A DNA stretch of 64,000 nt from Williamsoniiplasma lucivorax ATCC 49196 (GTDB lineage Bacteria; Bacillota_I; Bacilli_A; Mycoplasmatales; Mycoplasmataceae), in contig NZ_JADH01000001.1 of assembly GCF_000518285.1 (NCBI RefSeq), positions 91,839-155,838 on the forward strand. Direction: 5' to 3'. Each line of letters opens with the position of its first letter. Position 1 is the stretch's first letter. The notes under the pieces were generated by a model. It was not told the origin of the DNA, searched no databases, and saw only the letters and a list, made by a program, of their open reading frames with translations. Positions 1-10,961 of the stretch are shown here, piece by piece. A program made the position numbers and the translations under genes.

Positions 1-229
1 GATTGAAGCAAAACATAATATGCCACTAGTTGACCCTACCACTGGACAAGTCACCCAAGTGGCTGACCAGTTAGGTAATCAACTGATCTTAGTTGTTGCT
101 ATTGGAATGGGCTTATTTGGTTTAATTTCAGGAATTATTTTATATATTGTTCTTTATCGTCAATCAGATAAGTTTATTTTTAAGAAATTATCTAAAAAAC
201 ATCGCCATAAATTACAACAAGTAAAATAA
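1..229 (+). CDS. C-terminal end of a membrane protein (5' end outside window)
   Basis: The frame is open from the left edge of the window to a TAA at 227-229. An internal ATG lies at 20, but no ribosome binding site is visible before it, so this is probably the tail of a longer protein. One clear membrane segment (about ILVVAIGMGLFGLISGIIL) is followed by a very basic tail rich in Lys, Arg and His, as expected for a cytoplasmic C-terminus. A strong hairpin terminator follows. I do not recognise the family; a small complete 69-residue protein starting at 20 is the alternative. Confidence 0.5.
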   Translation, partial: IEAKHNMPLVDPTTGQVTQVADQLGNQLILVVAIGMGLFGLISGIILYIVLYRQSDKFIFKKLSKKHRHKLQQVK

Positions 230-231
230 TT

Positions 232-268
232 AAAATTGAAAGTCTTCGTGCTTTCAATTTTAATTTTT
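232..268 (+). terminator. Rho-independent terminator
   Basis: An 11-bp stem (232-242 paired with 251-261, AAAATTGAAAG with CTTTCAATTTT) has an 8-base loop and is followed by T-rich sequence. It directly follows the stop codon of the first gene and separates it from cdsA. Confidence 0.8.
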
Positions 269-319
269 GTCCTCTTTTTCAATCCGAAAAAATTTAATTT
301 GGTGACAAAACATTCCCTT

Positions 320-351
320 TTGACCTAAGAAAAATCCTATTTAATGATAAA
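320..351 (+). promoter_or_regulatory. Probable promoter of the cdsA-polC unit
   Basis: A TTGACC box at 320-325 is followed, at about 17 bases, by an AT-rich -10 area (TAATGATAAA, 342-351). It lies between the upstream terminator and the AAGGGG ribosome binding site of cdsA. The exact -10 hexamer is uncertain. Confidence 0.4.
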
Positions 352-375
352 ATTAAAATAGTTTAAGGGGAATTC

Positions 376-1413
376 ATGAGTGAGAATAAGAATTTACAAA
401 CAAAACTAGATAAACAAAAAAATAATAACTTAAAAATCAGAACACTTTCAGCGATGATTATGCTGTGTTTTTTAGCGGTTTATCTTCTTTTAGTTGTCTT
501 TTCAACTGAAGCACAAAGACAAGGATGAAAAATCGACCCAAGAATAACTAGTTATGTTTTTTATGGTTGCACAATGGTTTTACTAGTAATCTCAATTCAT
601 GAATTAGCTAATAGTTTAGGTTATAAAAAAATCTGAATGCAAATCTTAATTGTTATTCTTCCATTAGCCATTTTCTACTTCCCATTTTTTAAAGCCAATA
701 ATCTGTCGATTATTGATGTTGATGCACAAATTCATTTATGATTTGACTGATGATTTACCTTGATTATGGTTAGTTGTTATTTCTTATTATTGCTTGCTTT
801 AAGTTTTGCTTCTAAAGAAGAGCATGCCAAAAGAAAAATGATTGTTTTATTTGCTTATTCTTTAATTATTATTATTGGTTTTAAAGGTTTAAGTGAAATT
901 GCTTTAACCATGAATACTATTGGTAATCATTTGGACCATAATCCTAAATATGGTTTCATGACAATTATTTGAGTTTGAGGAACAGTTATTTTAACTGATA
1001 CATTTGCTTATTTAGGCGGAACTAAGTTCGGTAAAACTCCACTTGCTCCAACAATCAGTCCTAAAAAAAGTTGTGAAGGGGCTTTAATCGGAACTGTGGG
1101 CGCAACCTTAATTGGAGCATTGGTTGCTAATTTAAGTTTTTATTTAGTACCTAACTTTGGACCATTAAGTTGGAATTTAGGAACCGTCCAAGCAACCATG
1201 CCAAAAGTTATACCAGGACTTTTATTAACTTTATTAACTTTATTAATTTCTATTTTAGGTCAATTGGGCGACTTATTATTTAGTGGATTAAAAAGAATGG
1301 TGGGAATTAAAGATTTTGCCAATTGTTTCCCTGGACATGGGGGAGTATTAGATCGTTTTGATTCATTGATCTTTGTTACTTTCTTTCTTTTTATTATTAT
1401 TCAAATCATTTAG
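376..1413 (+). CDS. cdsA: Phosphatidate cytidylyltransferase (CDP-diacylglycerol synthase)
   Basis: This enzyme makes CDP-diacylglycerol from phosphatidic acid and CTP at the membrane, the entry step to phosphatidylglycerol and cardiolipin. The 345-residue product has a hydrophilic N-terminus, several membrane helices and, near residues 300-325, the CdsA family signature KRMVGIKDF...PGHGGVLDRFDS. Several in-frame TGA codons are read as Trp (for example at 526 and 741). The ATG at 376 follows AAGGGG with good spacing. It lies 15 bases upstream of polC and is probably cotranscribed with it. The family usually has about 270-320 residues, so this one is slightly long at the N-terminus. Confidence 0.93.
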
Positions 1414-1428
1414 TGGGAGGAGATTTGC

Positions 1429-4400
1429 ATGGAACAAAGATTAAAATTAATTTTTGAAAAATTAAATATCGAAATCGACCAAGAAGACTTGGTTTGTTTT
1501 AATGGTGCTTGTGTGGTTGGGCAAATTGCTGTATCTGAAGTTAAAGAAAAAGCTTATTTGACAATTCAAGTTTCACAAACTTTACCAATCACAGTTATTA
1601 AAAAATTGGATCATAAATTTAAAAATGCGAAAATTCAAACTAAAATTACTATTTGCCCAACAATAGTTAATTATCATTTAGAAACAATTTGACAATATAT
1701 CGATTTTATTAAAAATGAAAAAGCAACCAACAAAACTTCAACTTGAGAAGCTATTGATCAAGCGCATGCTAATTTTGATGCAGAACAAAAGTTAATTGAA
1801 TTTGTTGTTGAATCAGTGAGCAAACAAAAAGTGGTTGATGAAGAAATTAAATATTTGTTAGCTAAACTACAACAATATGGTTTTCATGATTTAAAAATTA
1901 CTTCAACATTAATCACCCCTGTTGAAGATTTTATTTCACAACAAGAAGACACATTTAAAAAAATGGCAATGGCTGAACAAGAAAAAAAAGTTCAACAAAA
2001 TCGTGTTGAAGAAACTAAGCCAGTTAATAACAATAACTTTAGAACTTATGCTGGTCCAAAACTTGACCAAGCAAGTTATAAATCTTTATTAGATATTGAA
2101 GAAAATGCTAATAACGTTGTTATTCATGCCCAAATTTTAAAATTAAACATTCGTAATTCGAAAACTGGGCGAAAAATTTATTCTTTAGACGTGACTGATC
2201 ACAACTCTTCAATCAAAGCAATTTATTTTGGCAAAGACGAAGGAATTAATTTATTAGATCCTTTAACTGAAGATGAGGCAATGAGTGATAATGTGGCAAT
2301 TTATAAACAAAATCGCATTGGTGTTGGGGATTGAATTGCTTTAAAAGGAAAAACAAATTTTTCGCAATATGATAATGAAATTATTTTTATTGTGGAGAAT
2401 TTCCAAAAAATCAATCGTGAAATTAATACTAGAGAAGACAATGCTGAACAAAAACGTGTTGAACTACATACCCACTCAAAAATGTCTGTTATGGATGGTG
2501 TGAGTGAAGTTAGTGATTATATCAATCGTGCTGATAAATGAGATTGGCCAGCAATTGCAATTACTGAACATACTAATGTTCAGTCATTTCCTGATGCTTT
2601 CAAAGCAATTAAAGCGGTTAATAAAAAACGCCAAGAAAAAAATCAAAATCTTTTAAAACTAATCTATGGGGCAGAAGTGACTGTTTTAAATGATGAACTT
2701 TGATATGTTAAAAATCCAACAGGAATTAAATTAAATCAAGCTAAACTAACTGTTTTTGACTTAGAAACAACAGGACTAAGTCCTGAATTTGATGAAATTA
2801 TTGAATTTGGAGCAATTGTTTATGATGTTAAAACTGGTGAACGTAAACGCGTTGATTATTTAATCAAACCAACCAAACCATTAAAAACATTTACTAAAGA
2901 ATTGACCAACATTACTGATGAAATGTTAGAAGATAAACCAACAATCGAAGAAATCTTCCCTACCATTTATGAATTAATTAAAGATACGATTTTAATTGCC
3001 CACAATGCTAATTTTGACTTAGGTTTTTTAAACTGTAATGCTAAAAAATTAGGTTATCCCGAATTAACCAATACAGCTTTAGATACATTAACAATTGCCA
3101 GAGCAATTTATCCTGAATTAAAAAATCACCGTTTAGGGACAGTTGCTAAAAAAACCGGCATCATTTATGACGACAAAATTGCTCACCGTGCGGATTATGA
3201 TGCCGATATTTTAATTGATGTTTATGAACATATGTGAAGTGATGCTAAAAAAAATCACGACATTATTTATGATGAAGATTGAAAGAAAATTCATCCTGAG
3301 AACAAAAAAATCAATGTTAACTTTACAAAAACACGTGGTTTTCACACCACAGTGTTGGCCAAAAACCAAGCTGGTTTAAAAGATTTGTATAAAATCATTT
3401 CTTACACTCATACAGATTCCTTGCTAGGTTCACCAAAAATTTTTAAATCAGAATTATTAAGTTGAAGAAATAAAGGAAATTTATTAATTGGGACAAGTTG
3501 CGTCAATGGAGAAATTTTTGAACTAGCGAGAACCGGAACTTTAAATGCTTTAAATACCAAAATTCAAGATTATGATTATGTCGAAATTCAACCATTAAGT
3601 GTTTATAAAAACTTATTACAAAATGATAGTTTAGATTTAGATGAATTAAAACGCACAATTAAACTAATTATTAAAATTGCACAAGCCAACAATAAATTAA
3701 TTGTGGCTTCAAGTGATGCTCACTATGTTGACCCTGAATTAAAAATTATTCGTGAAATTTATATTAATTCCAAAGGTTTAGGTGGGTCTAATCACCCGTT
3801 ATTTGATTTCAAAAAACGGGTAACTGATTATCCCGATCAACATCTTAGAACAACTAAAGAAATGCTTGATGAGTTCAGTTGATTAAATGATGAGAAACTT
3901 GTCGAAGAAATTGTTATCACCAATACCAATAAAATTGCTGAGATGATTGAACATGGTATTGAAGCTGTGAAAACTGGCACATTTGACCCACAAATTAAAG
4001 ATGTTGATCAACTCTTAAAACAAAAGTGTTATGAAATTGCTCATCAAATGTATGGTGAAAAACTGCCCGAGATTGTCAGCAAACGTTTAGAACTAGAATT
4101 GAATTCAATTATTAAACATGGATTTGCTGTCGTTTATTGAATTTCCCATAAATTAGTCGAGAAAAGTTTAAACGATGGTTATCTTGTTGGAAGCCGTGGA
4201 AGTGTTGGTTCTAGCTTTGTTGCAAGAACCAGTAATATTACTGAAGTTAACCCTTTAAAAGCTCATTATCGTTGTTTAAACTGTCAATATTCTGATTTTG
4301 AAACACCACCAGAATTTAATTGCGGATATGATTTACCGATTAAAAATTGTCCAAATTGTCATCAGCAATTAATTGGTGATGGTCACGATATTCCTTTCGA

Positions 4401-5886
4401 AACATTCTTAGGTTTTGATGGAGATAAGGTGCCTGATATTGACTTAAACTTTTCTGGTGAATATCAACCCAAAGCACACAACTTTACCAAAGAAATGTTT
4501 GGTGAAAATAATGTTTTCCGTGCTGGAACCATTTCAACAGTCGCTGATAAAACCGCTTTTGGTTATGTGAAAAACTTCTTAGAATCACACACCGAATTAG
4601 AACAACCGCGCAAAGTTGAAATTGAACGTTTAGCAACACTTGCTAGTGGGGTGAAACGCACAACTGGTCAACACCCTGGGGGGATTATTATTCTACCAAG
4701 TGAATTTGAAATTGAAGATTTTACCCCTGTCAATTATCCAGCTGATGATGTCAAAAGTGCTTGAAAAACGACTCATTTTGATTTTCACTCAATTCATGAC
4801 AACTTATTAAAAATGGATATTTTAGGTCATGTCGATCCGACTGCTTTAAAAATGTTGCGTGATTTAACTGGGGTTGATCCTGTCAACATTCCCACAAACG
4901 ATAAAAAAGTTTATACTTTATTTTCTAATTTAAGTGCTTTAAATATTACTGCCGATCAAATTAATAATGAAGTGACAGGAGCGATTGGTATTCCTGAATT
5001 TGGCACTCAATTTGTCCGTGGGATGTTAAAAGATACAAAACCAAGATCATTTGCTGATTTAGTGCAAATTTCAGGATTATCCCACGGAACTGATGTTTGG
5101 TTAGGCAATGCCCAACTTTTAATTAAAAATGGTTTAGCCAATATTTCAACTGTTATTGGTTGTCGTGATGATATTATGGTTTACTTAATGAACATTGGTT
5201 TAGAACCATCACTAGCTTTCAATATTATGGAATCTGTCCGTAAAGGTAAAGGTTTAAAAACGCAATGAATTGAAGAAATGCGTGCTTTCAAAATTCCGGA
5301 ATGGTATATTGAATCTTGTCAAAAAATTAAATATATGTTTCCCAAAGCGCATGCCACTGCTTATGTGTTAATGGCCTATCGCATTGCTTGATATAAAATT
5401 TATTATCCAGAAGAATACTATGCAGTCTTTTTCTCAACAAGAGCCAATGCTTTTGATTTAAAGACGACATTGCAAGGTTATGATGCCATTTTAAGCAAAC
5501 TAAGAGAATACGAATCAAAAGCTGCCAGAAAAGAAACAACAGCTAAAGAAAATGATTTAATTACAACTTTTGAGGTTTTAATTGAAATGATGTCGCGAGG
5601 GGTGAAAATTGCGAACATCGATTTTAACAAATCACTTTCAACTAAGTTCTTAGTTGAAAGTAATGAAAAAGGTGAGAAAATTTTATATCCACCATTCAAT
5701 GTCATTGATTCATTAGGCGAAACTGCTGCCCAATCAATTGTTGATGCTCGTGAAGTGCAACAGTTCAGTTCAATCAAAGACCTAAAAACAAGAACCCAAA
5801 TTACCCAAACTCAAATGAAAATTTTTGAGGAACTAAAAATTGTTGATTCATTATCAAATGATGAACAACTAACATTTGAATTTTAA
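1429..5886 (+). CDS. polC: DNA polymerase III alpha subunit, Gram-positive (PolC) type
   Basis: The replicative polymerase of low-GC Gram-positives and Mollicutes, 1485 residues, the normal length for PolC. Domains in order are an N-terminal region and OB fold (about 1-330), a PHP domain starting [11 protein letters not shown] (about 343), a proofreading exonuclease inserted in it with FDLETTGL (about 441) and a later [14 protein letters not shown] motif, a zinc-binding CxxC...CxxC stretch (about 948-975), and the C-family palm with PDIDLNFSG (about 1001) holding catalytic aspartates. The C-terminus keeps the PolC tail through a PFNVIDSLG motif. It is interrupted only by TGA codons read as Trp. 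GGAGGAG precedes the ATG. In many relatives polC follows proS; here cdsA precedes it directly. Confidence 0.97.
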
Positions 5887-5921
5887 AAAATTTTAAAATT
5901 CAAAAATGAAGGAGAAACATA

Positions 5922-6584
5922 ATGTTATTAAATAAATATATTGACCACACGATTTTAAAACCAGAAGCCACTGCTCAAGATGTGATCAAAATTTGCCAGG
6001 AAGCTAAAGAATATGACTTTGCCACAGTTTGTGTGAATCCAAGTCGCGTTGCCCAAGCTAAAGAACTTTTAAAAGGAAGTAATGTCGGAATTACCACTGT
6101 TATTGGTTTTCCATTAGGAGCTTCAACAAGTGAAGTTAAAGCTTGTGAAACAAAAAATGCGCTTCAGCAAGGGGCCAGTGAAATTGATATGGTACTTAAT
6201 ATTGGAGCCATGAAAGACCGTAATTATGCGGATGTTTTAAACGATCTAAAAATCGTGAGACAAGCAGCACAAAATCATGTCTTAAAAGTGATTTTAGAAA
6301 CTTGTTTATTAACTGATGAAGAAATCGTCAAAGCTTGTCAATTATGTGTCGAAGCTCAAGTTGATTTTGTTAAAACCTCAACTGGATTTAGTACTGCTGG
6401 GGCTAATGTCCATGTGGTTGAATTAATGAAACAAACTGTTGGTGATGTTTGTCAAGTTAAAGCTAGTGGGGGAGTAAGAACTTATCAAGATGCTTTAGAG
6501 ATGATCAAAGCTGGAGCAACTCGTTTAGGAACTAGTGGGGGAGTGGCCATTGTCAATGGTCAAGAACACCAAGAAAAATATTAA
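5922..6584 (+). CDS. deoC: Deoxyribose-phosphate aldolase
   Basis: Splits 2-deoxyribose-5-phosphate into glyceraldehyde-3-phosphate and acetaldehyde, the last step of deoxynucleoside breakdown. The product is 220 residues, the standard length. The Schiff-base lysine is K151 in DFVKTSTGF, and the upstream CVNPSRV and EIDMVLNIGAMK motifs are typical. A good AAGGAG precedes the ATG. The gene ends in a terminator shared with the convergent deoD. Together with deoD and the phosphosugar mutase on the other strand it forms a nucleoside salvage set. Confidence 0.96.
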   Translation: MLLNKYIDHTILKPEATAQDVIKICQEAKEYDFATVCVNPSRVAQAKELLKGSNVGITTVIGFPLGASTSEVKACETKNALQQGASEIDMVLNIGAMKDRNYADVLNDLKIVRQAAQNHVLKVILETCLLTDEEIVKACQLCVEAQVDFVKTSTGFSTAGANVHVVELMKQTVGDVCQVKASGGVRTYQDALEMIKAGATRLGTSGGVAIVNGQEHQEKY

Positions 6585-6612
6585 AAAAATTGGATGTTTA
6601 ATCCAATTTTTT
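6584..6612. terminator. Bidirectional terminator between deoC and deoD
   Basis: A 12-bp perfect stem (AAAAAATTGGAT, 6584-6595, with its complement 6601-6612) encloses a 5-base loop. It has A-runs and T-runs on both sides and so can serve both convergent genes. It touches the deoD stop codon. Confidence 0.85.
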
Positions 6613-7324
6613 ATTTCACGAATTTTAAAGCTGTTTCTAAAGCTAATTCAAACATGGTGGTGAATTTGCTTTCACGTTCTTGACTCGTTGTCACTTCTCC
6701 AGTCACTAAGTTATCTGACACAGTAAATAAAGCGGCAGCTTTTTTATTTAACTTAATGGCATTGGCAAATAAAGCATATGTTTCCATTTCAACAACATCT
6801 AAATGTTTTTCTTTAGCAAGAGCTAAAGAATTATCACTACGGTAGAATACATCACTGGCATGAGCACGACCACTAATCAAAGGAATATTTAGTTCCTTGG
6901 CAGTTTCAGCAATAGTGTCAAACATTTCTTTGGCAGCTGGTAAAATCTCTTGATGTGTTCTAGTCACAATTTTAGCAAATTGTGATTCGCCATAAGAATC
7001 TTTAGTGTTAAAAACTGAATAGGGGCGGTAATCTTTGTTATATGCCCCACAAGTTCCAACACGTAAAATGTAATCAACATCATAATCATTAAATAATTCA
7101 TATGAATAAATTCCCATAGATGCATTCCCCATCCCTGAAGCAGCAATTGTAATTGGTACTCCTTTATATGTTCCTGTATACATAAACATGTTACGCACAC
7201 GATTAACTAATTTTGGATTTGTTAAATATTTTTCAGCCATTACTTTAGCGCGTAATGGATCTCCTGGCATTAAGACAAATTTGGCAATTTGGCCAACTTG
7301 CGCTTCAATATGTGGTGTTCCCAT
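6611..7324 (-). CDS. deoD: Purine-nucleoside phosphorylase (DeoD type)
   Basis: Phosphorolyses purine (deoxy)nucleosides to the free base and (deoxy)ribose-1-phosphate. The 237 residues match the hexameric DeoD class. It begins MGTPHIEA and contains the phosphate-binding VLMPGDPLRAK, GMGNASMGIY, and late VVEMETYALFA and TVSDNLVTGE motifs; the Asp in SDN is the catalytic acid. An AAAAAAGGAG ribosome site precedes the start. It lies directly downstream of the phosphosugar mutase, which could convert the sugar-1-phosphate to the 5-phosphate for DeoC. Bases enter nucleotide salvage, as Mollicutes do not make purines de novo. Confidence 0.95.
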   Translation of the reverse strand: MGTPHIEAQVGQIAKFVLMPGDPLRAKVMAEKYLTNPKLVNRVRNMFMYTGTYKGVPITIAASGMGNASMGIYSYELFNDYDVDYILRVGTCGAYNKDYRPYSVFNTKDSYGESQFAKIVTRTHQEILPAAKEMFDTIAETAKELNIPLISGRAHASDVFYRSDNSLALAKEKHLDVVEMETYALFANAIKLNKKAAALFTVSDNLVTGEVTTSQERESKFTTMFELALETALKFVK

Positions 7325-7340
7325 TTTTTCTCCTTTTTTG

Positions 7341-9032
7341 TTACATTTCTAATTTTAATTGATTTTTTAAATCTTGTCACATTTTAATTTGTTTGTCTTT
7401 TGATGAAATTTGATTTTTATCAACAACAACAAAGTAAATTTTTAATTTTGGTTCAGTTCCCGATGGACGAGCAGCAAATCATGATCCATCTTCAAAATAA
7501 AATTTTAGCAAATTTTGTCCTGGCATATTATATAGTCCGTCAATGTAATCTTCGACTTTCACAACTTTTAAACCAGCTAGTTCTTTAAGACCATGAGTTC
7601 TTAATTGTTTCATGATTGGATCTAGTTTAATTGCTTTTTCTTCTGGTTTAACATTCAAATTGACAGTGTCAGTGAAATAAAAACCATATTCATCATAAAT
7701 ATCATCTAAAACATCAATTAGTGTTTTGTTGTGTTTGGTTTTGGCATACCAACAAGCTTCAGCAATGACCACACTAGCTTGAATCCCATCTTTATCTCTA
7801 GTTGAGGCATCTAAAACATAACCAAATGATTCTTCATAGGCAAAAACAAAGTTTAAACCACGACTTGCTTCTTTAGCAATTTCATCACCCATTCATTTAA
7901 AACCAGTGAGGGTTTTAATAATTTCTACTCCATAAGTTTCATGAGCAATACGATCTCCTAAATCTGAAGTCACAAAGCTTGAATATAAAGCAGGATTAAC
8001 TGGTAATTTATTAAATTTCTTTTGTTGAGATAATTTTCATTGAATTAACAATGGTCCTGTTTCATTCCCATTTAAGCGAACTCATTGCTTATCATGTTTG
8101 ACAGCAATCCCGATGCGATCAGCATCTGGATCATTAATAATGATGATATCTGCATCATGTTTTTCTCCATATTGTAAAGGGATGATTCAGGCTGGTGCAA
8201 ATTCTGGATTGGGATTTCCAACATTTTTAAATGTTTCATCTTCAAAAGCATGTTCTGCCACTTCAATGACATCATAGCCAAACTTTCTTAATAAAACTGG
8301 GGTAAATTCAGTTCCAGTTCCATTCACTGCTGAAAAAATTATTTTAGTTTGTTTTTTGGAAGCAGTTTCATTTGGATAAAATTGTAAATCAGCAATCATT
8401 TGTTCATATGCTTTGGTAATTTCATTAGCCACTGTGGTCATTAAAGCAGGATTAGTTTGATAATTTCAATTTAAAATATCAGTAATTTTATCCATTTCTG
8501 TCGCAATGACATCAGTATCTTCTGGCATTAATTGGCATCCAAACGGATCATAAATTTTGTATCCATTATATTCAGCTGGATTATGACTAGCAGTAATCAC
8601 AACCCCAGCAATGGCATTTAATTTTTTAGTAGCATATGAAACCAACGGGGTTGGTTTCATGGCATTGTTTGCAAATAAATAAGCTTTAATATTAAAACTA
8701 GTTAAAATTTCAGCAACTAACTGAGCAAATTCTTTAGAATTATGACGATTATCATGACCAATTACGACACCATCATTTAATCTGTCAGGGTATTTACTCA
8801 ATAACAATTTGCTTAAGCAAATTGTTACTTTTTTAATTGTATAGACATTAAAGCGACCTGGGCCTGCTCCCAAAATTCCTCTAATTCCAGCTGTGCCAAA
8901 TTCTAATTCCAAATTAAAAGCAGCATTTAATTCTTCATCACTAGCATTGGCTAACAAATCTTGCAGTTCTGGATCCATAGTTGGATTAGTACTTCATTCT
9001 AAAAAATGTTTATTTTGTTTGTCAAAAATCAT
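7341..9032 (-). CDS. Phosphoglucomutase/phosphomannomutase family enzyme (likely phosphopentomutase role)
   Basis: A 563-residue alpha-D-phosphohexomutase. The catalytic phosphoserine loop is VVITASHNPAEYNGYK, the metal-binding loop reads as DPDADRIG in the middle of the protein, and the C-terminal phosphate-binding motif is RPSGTEPKLKIYF. It contains several UGA-Trp codons, one just before the RPSGTEPK region. AAGGAA precedes the ATG. Position between deoD and comEB, and opposite deoC, suggests it moves phosphate from C1 to C5 of (deoxy)ribose as well as acting on hexoses. This second role is inference from context; the family is known for relaxed sugar specificity. Confidence 0.9.
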
Positions 9033-9089
9033 ATTTTATTCCTTAACTATTCTTTTATATTTTTAATTATACCCTTAAAAAGGAATAAT

Positions 9090-9116
9090 AAAAAAAGGAC
9101 TTTAGTCCATTTTTAT
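9090..9116 (-). terminator. Terminator overlapping the comEB stop
   Basis: On the - strand, AAAAATGGAC TAAA GTCCTTTTTTT forms a short GC stem flanked by A:T pairs, ending in a U-run. The loop contains the TAA stop of comEB. Confidence 0.6.
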
Positions 9117-9590
9117 GTCATTAATTAAAATTTCAATCTTTAAATCAGGTAATAATTCATAACTGATCTGGGCGGCATCTAACATGCGTTTAGAAGCAAT
9201 CACATTTGGCTCGTTGTCATATTTATTATCCATAAAATAAATTTTGCTAATTCCGGCTTGGATTAAAATTTTAGCACATTCATTACAAGGGAATAAAGTC
9301 ACATATAATTCACAACCAGTTAAATCAGTTCGTGAAGCAACAACAGCATTTAATTCAGCATGAGCCACATAAGGATATTTTGTATTAACAAAATCCCCCT
9401 CACGTTCTCATGGAAAATCATCATCACTAATACCACGTGGAAAACCATTATACCCAGTCGAAACAATTTGTTGCAAACGATTAACAACAACGGCCCCAAC
9501 TTGAGTTGATGGGTCTTTACTACGCATGGCAGATGCTTTAGCAACTGTCATAAAATATGTTTTTCAATCTAAATATTCTTTACGTTTCAT
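9102..9590 (-). CDS. comEB: dCMP deaminase family protein (ComEB)
   Basis: A zinc-dependent deaminase that turns dCMP into dUMP for thymidylate synthesis. The 162 residues carry the family zinc site: the HAELNAV motif (His, catalytic Glu) and [17 protein letters not shown] (PCxxC cysteines), with an upstream [11 protein letters not shown] and TGYNGFPRG typical of dCMP deaminase. Two UGA codons are read as Trp (KRKEYLDWK and FPWERE). I chose the ATG at 9590 because homologs begin with an MKRxxYxxWxxYFM segment. dUMP supply links it to the dUTPase found at 40.9 kb. Confidence 0.93.
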
Positions 9591-9629
9591 TTGCAACCTA
9601 CTCTTTTCTGACTTTGTTTGATCACTATT

Positions 9630-10961
9630 TTAAAGATTACCAGGGAAATAATAAACCCAACCGATTCTAGCAACAATGTCTGCTGCTGTTTTTTTAGACA
9701 TTAATCCATTTCTAATATAAGCCTCTAGTGTGTCAAGTACTCTAATATCTGTAGCTGGAGTGAATTCTCTAATAAAGATAAAGATAATTGGGACAATAAT
9801 TAAAGCAAGCAAAATAACTAACGCACCAATTTTAGTAATCATTGATTGTTCAATTTTTAATGGCATTAAAGCCATTAAAGCAGAACCACTTGCTAATCCA
9901 ACTCCCATAGCGATGAAGTCTTCTTTACCTCCACCACTCATCATAGTGATTAAAATTAGAATTAGAACTGGTCAAATCATTTTTAATTTAATAAATTTAG
10001 AAGTGACTTTACTATCAGCAGCGACACTCATAATTAAGGTCCCGACTGCAATAGCTGTGATGTTAGAAATTCCTGCAGTGATTTGCATTGGGAACATCAC
10101 AGAAACAAATAGTCCAGTCATGATATAAGCCATTAACATCACCAATAATAATTTTCAAGCTTTAATTGTTGCTTCTGAAAATTTTAAAGCTGTATAAAGT
10201 GCAATCCCTCCAAATCCAATCACAAAAATGTTAGAAAACATTTGTGATGTTGGTAAGGCAAATCCATATGTAAAAATTCGTCATCATTGACCACCATCAA
10301 TTGTTAAAGATAAAGTGGTTCCACCAGAAAATAAACTATGCACTCCAAAAATGCCATCTAAAGTATAGTTGTTTAAATTATACATAATTGATAATGATAA
10401 CCAAACAATCGGAGTTAAAACTGCAGCTGCTAAAACAAATCAAGTAAAAATTAATTTATTTGGTGAAGTTCTGGCAATTAAAGAAGAAACAGATTTAGTG
10501 ATTTTTTCCAAATCAAGTTCACCAATATCTTCATTTTCTTCTTGGTTTTTCACCATATTTTGTTGGTTAAAAAAGCTAGTTGATTTTTCCATGGTTAGAT
10601 TAGTAATTTTTGGAAAAAAATCACGTAAAGTAGTTTTGACAAAGTCAAAACTTCCAACAATTTCGATGTTACCATTGTCATCTTTAACAAAATTATTAGC
10701 TAATTCAGCATTCACAATTAAGTTTAAAAATTTTGGTTTGTGGTGTTCAGAAATTTTCATTTTCAACAATAATTTTTCTAAAAAGAAATCAGTTGTTCCA
10801 GGTTCTAGTTTGATATTTGATAATTTAATCACATTAATATCATTTGTTGAAGAATAAAAATAAATTGCATTCTGACTATTTTTAGTAATTTTTTTATATC
10901 TCTCTTCGCGAATAAAAAAATTCTTAAAGGCATGTTTAATATCTTTGTAATTTATATCCAT
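9630..10961 (-). CDS. Rhomboid-like membrane protein, catalytic His replaced by Met
   Basis: The 443-residue protein has a soluble N-terminal domain (about 1-170) with no motif I recognise, then a six- or seven-helix membrane domain. That domain shows rhomboid features: GGQWWRIFTYGF (the WR loop, about residue 220), GISNITAIAVG with Ser at 299 in the GxS position, and DFIAMGVGLASG, where families normally read D..AH..G...G. The position of the catalytic His is Met 352. Ser 299 and Met 352 are 53 residues apart, the same spacing as the catalytic Ser201-His254 pair of E. coli GlpG. It is therefore probably an inactive rhomboid. Its ATG shares one base with the rluD stop (TAATG). Confidence 0.7.

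Noticed and set aside
1429..5886. Apparent breakage of polC (and ileS, nrdJ, pheT) into many short frames
   Set aside because: All breaks are TGA codons in frame at positions where Trp is expected; under translation table 4 each gene is continuous, so these are not pseudogenes.
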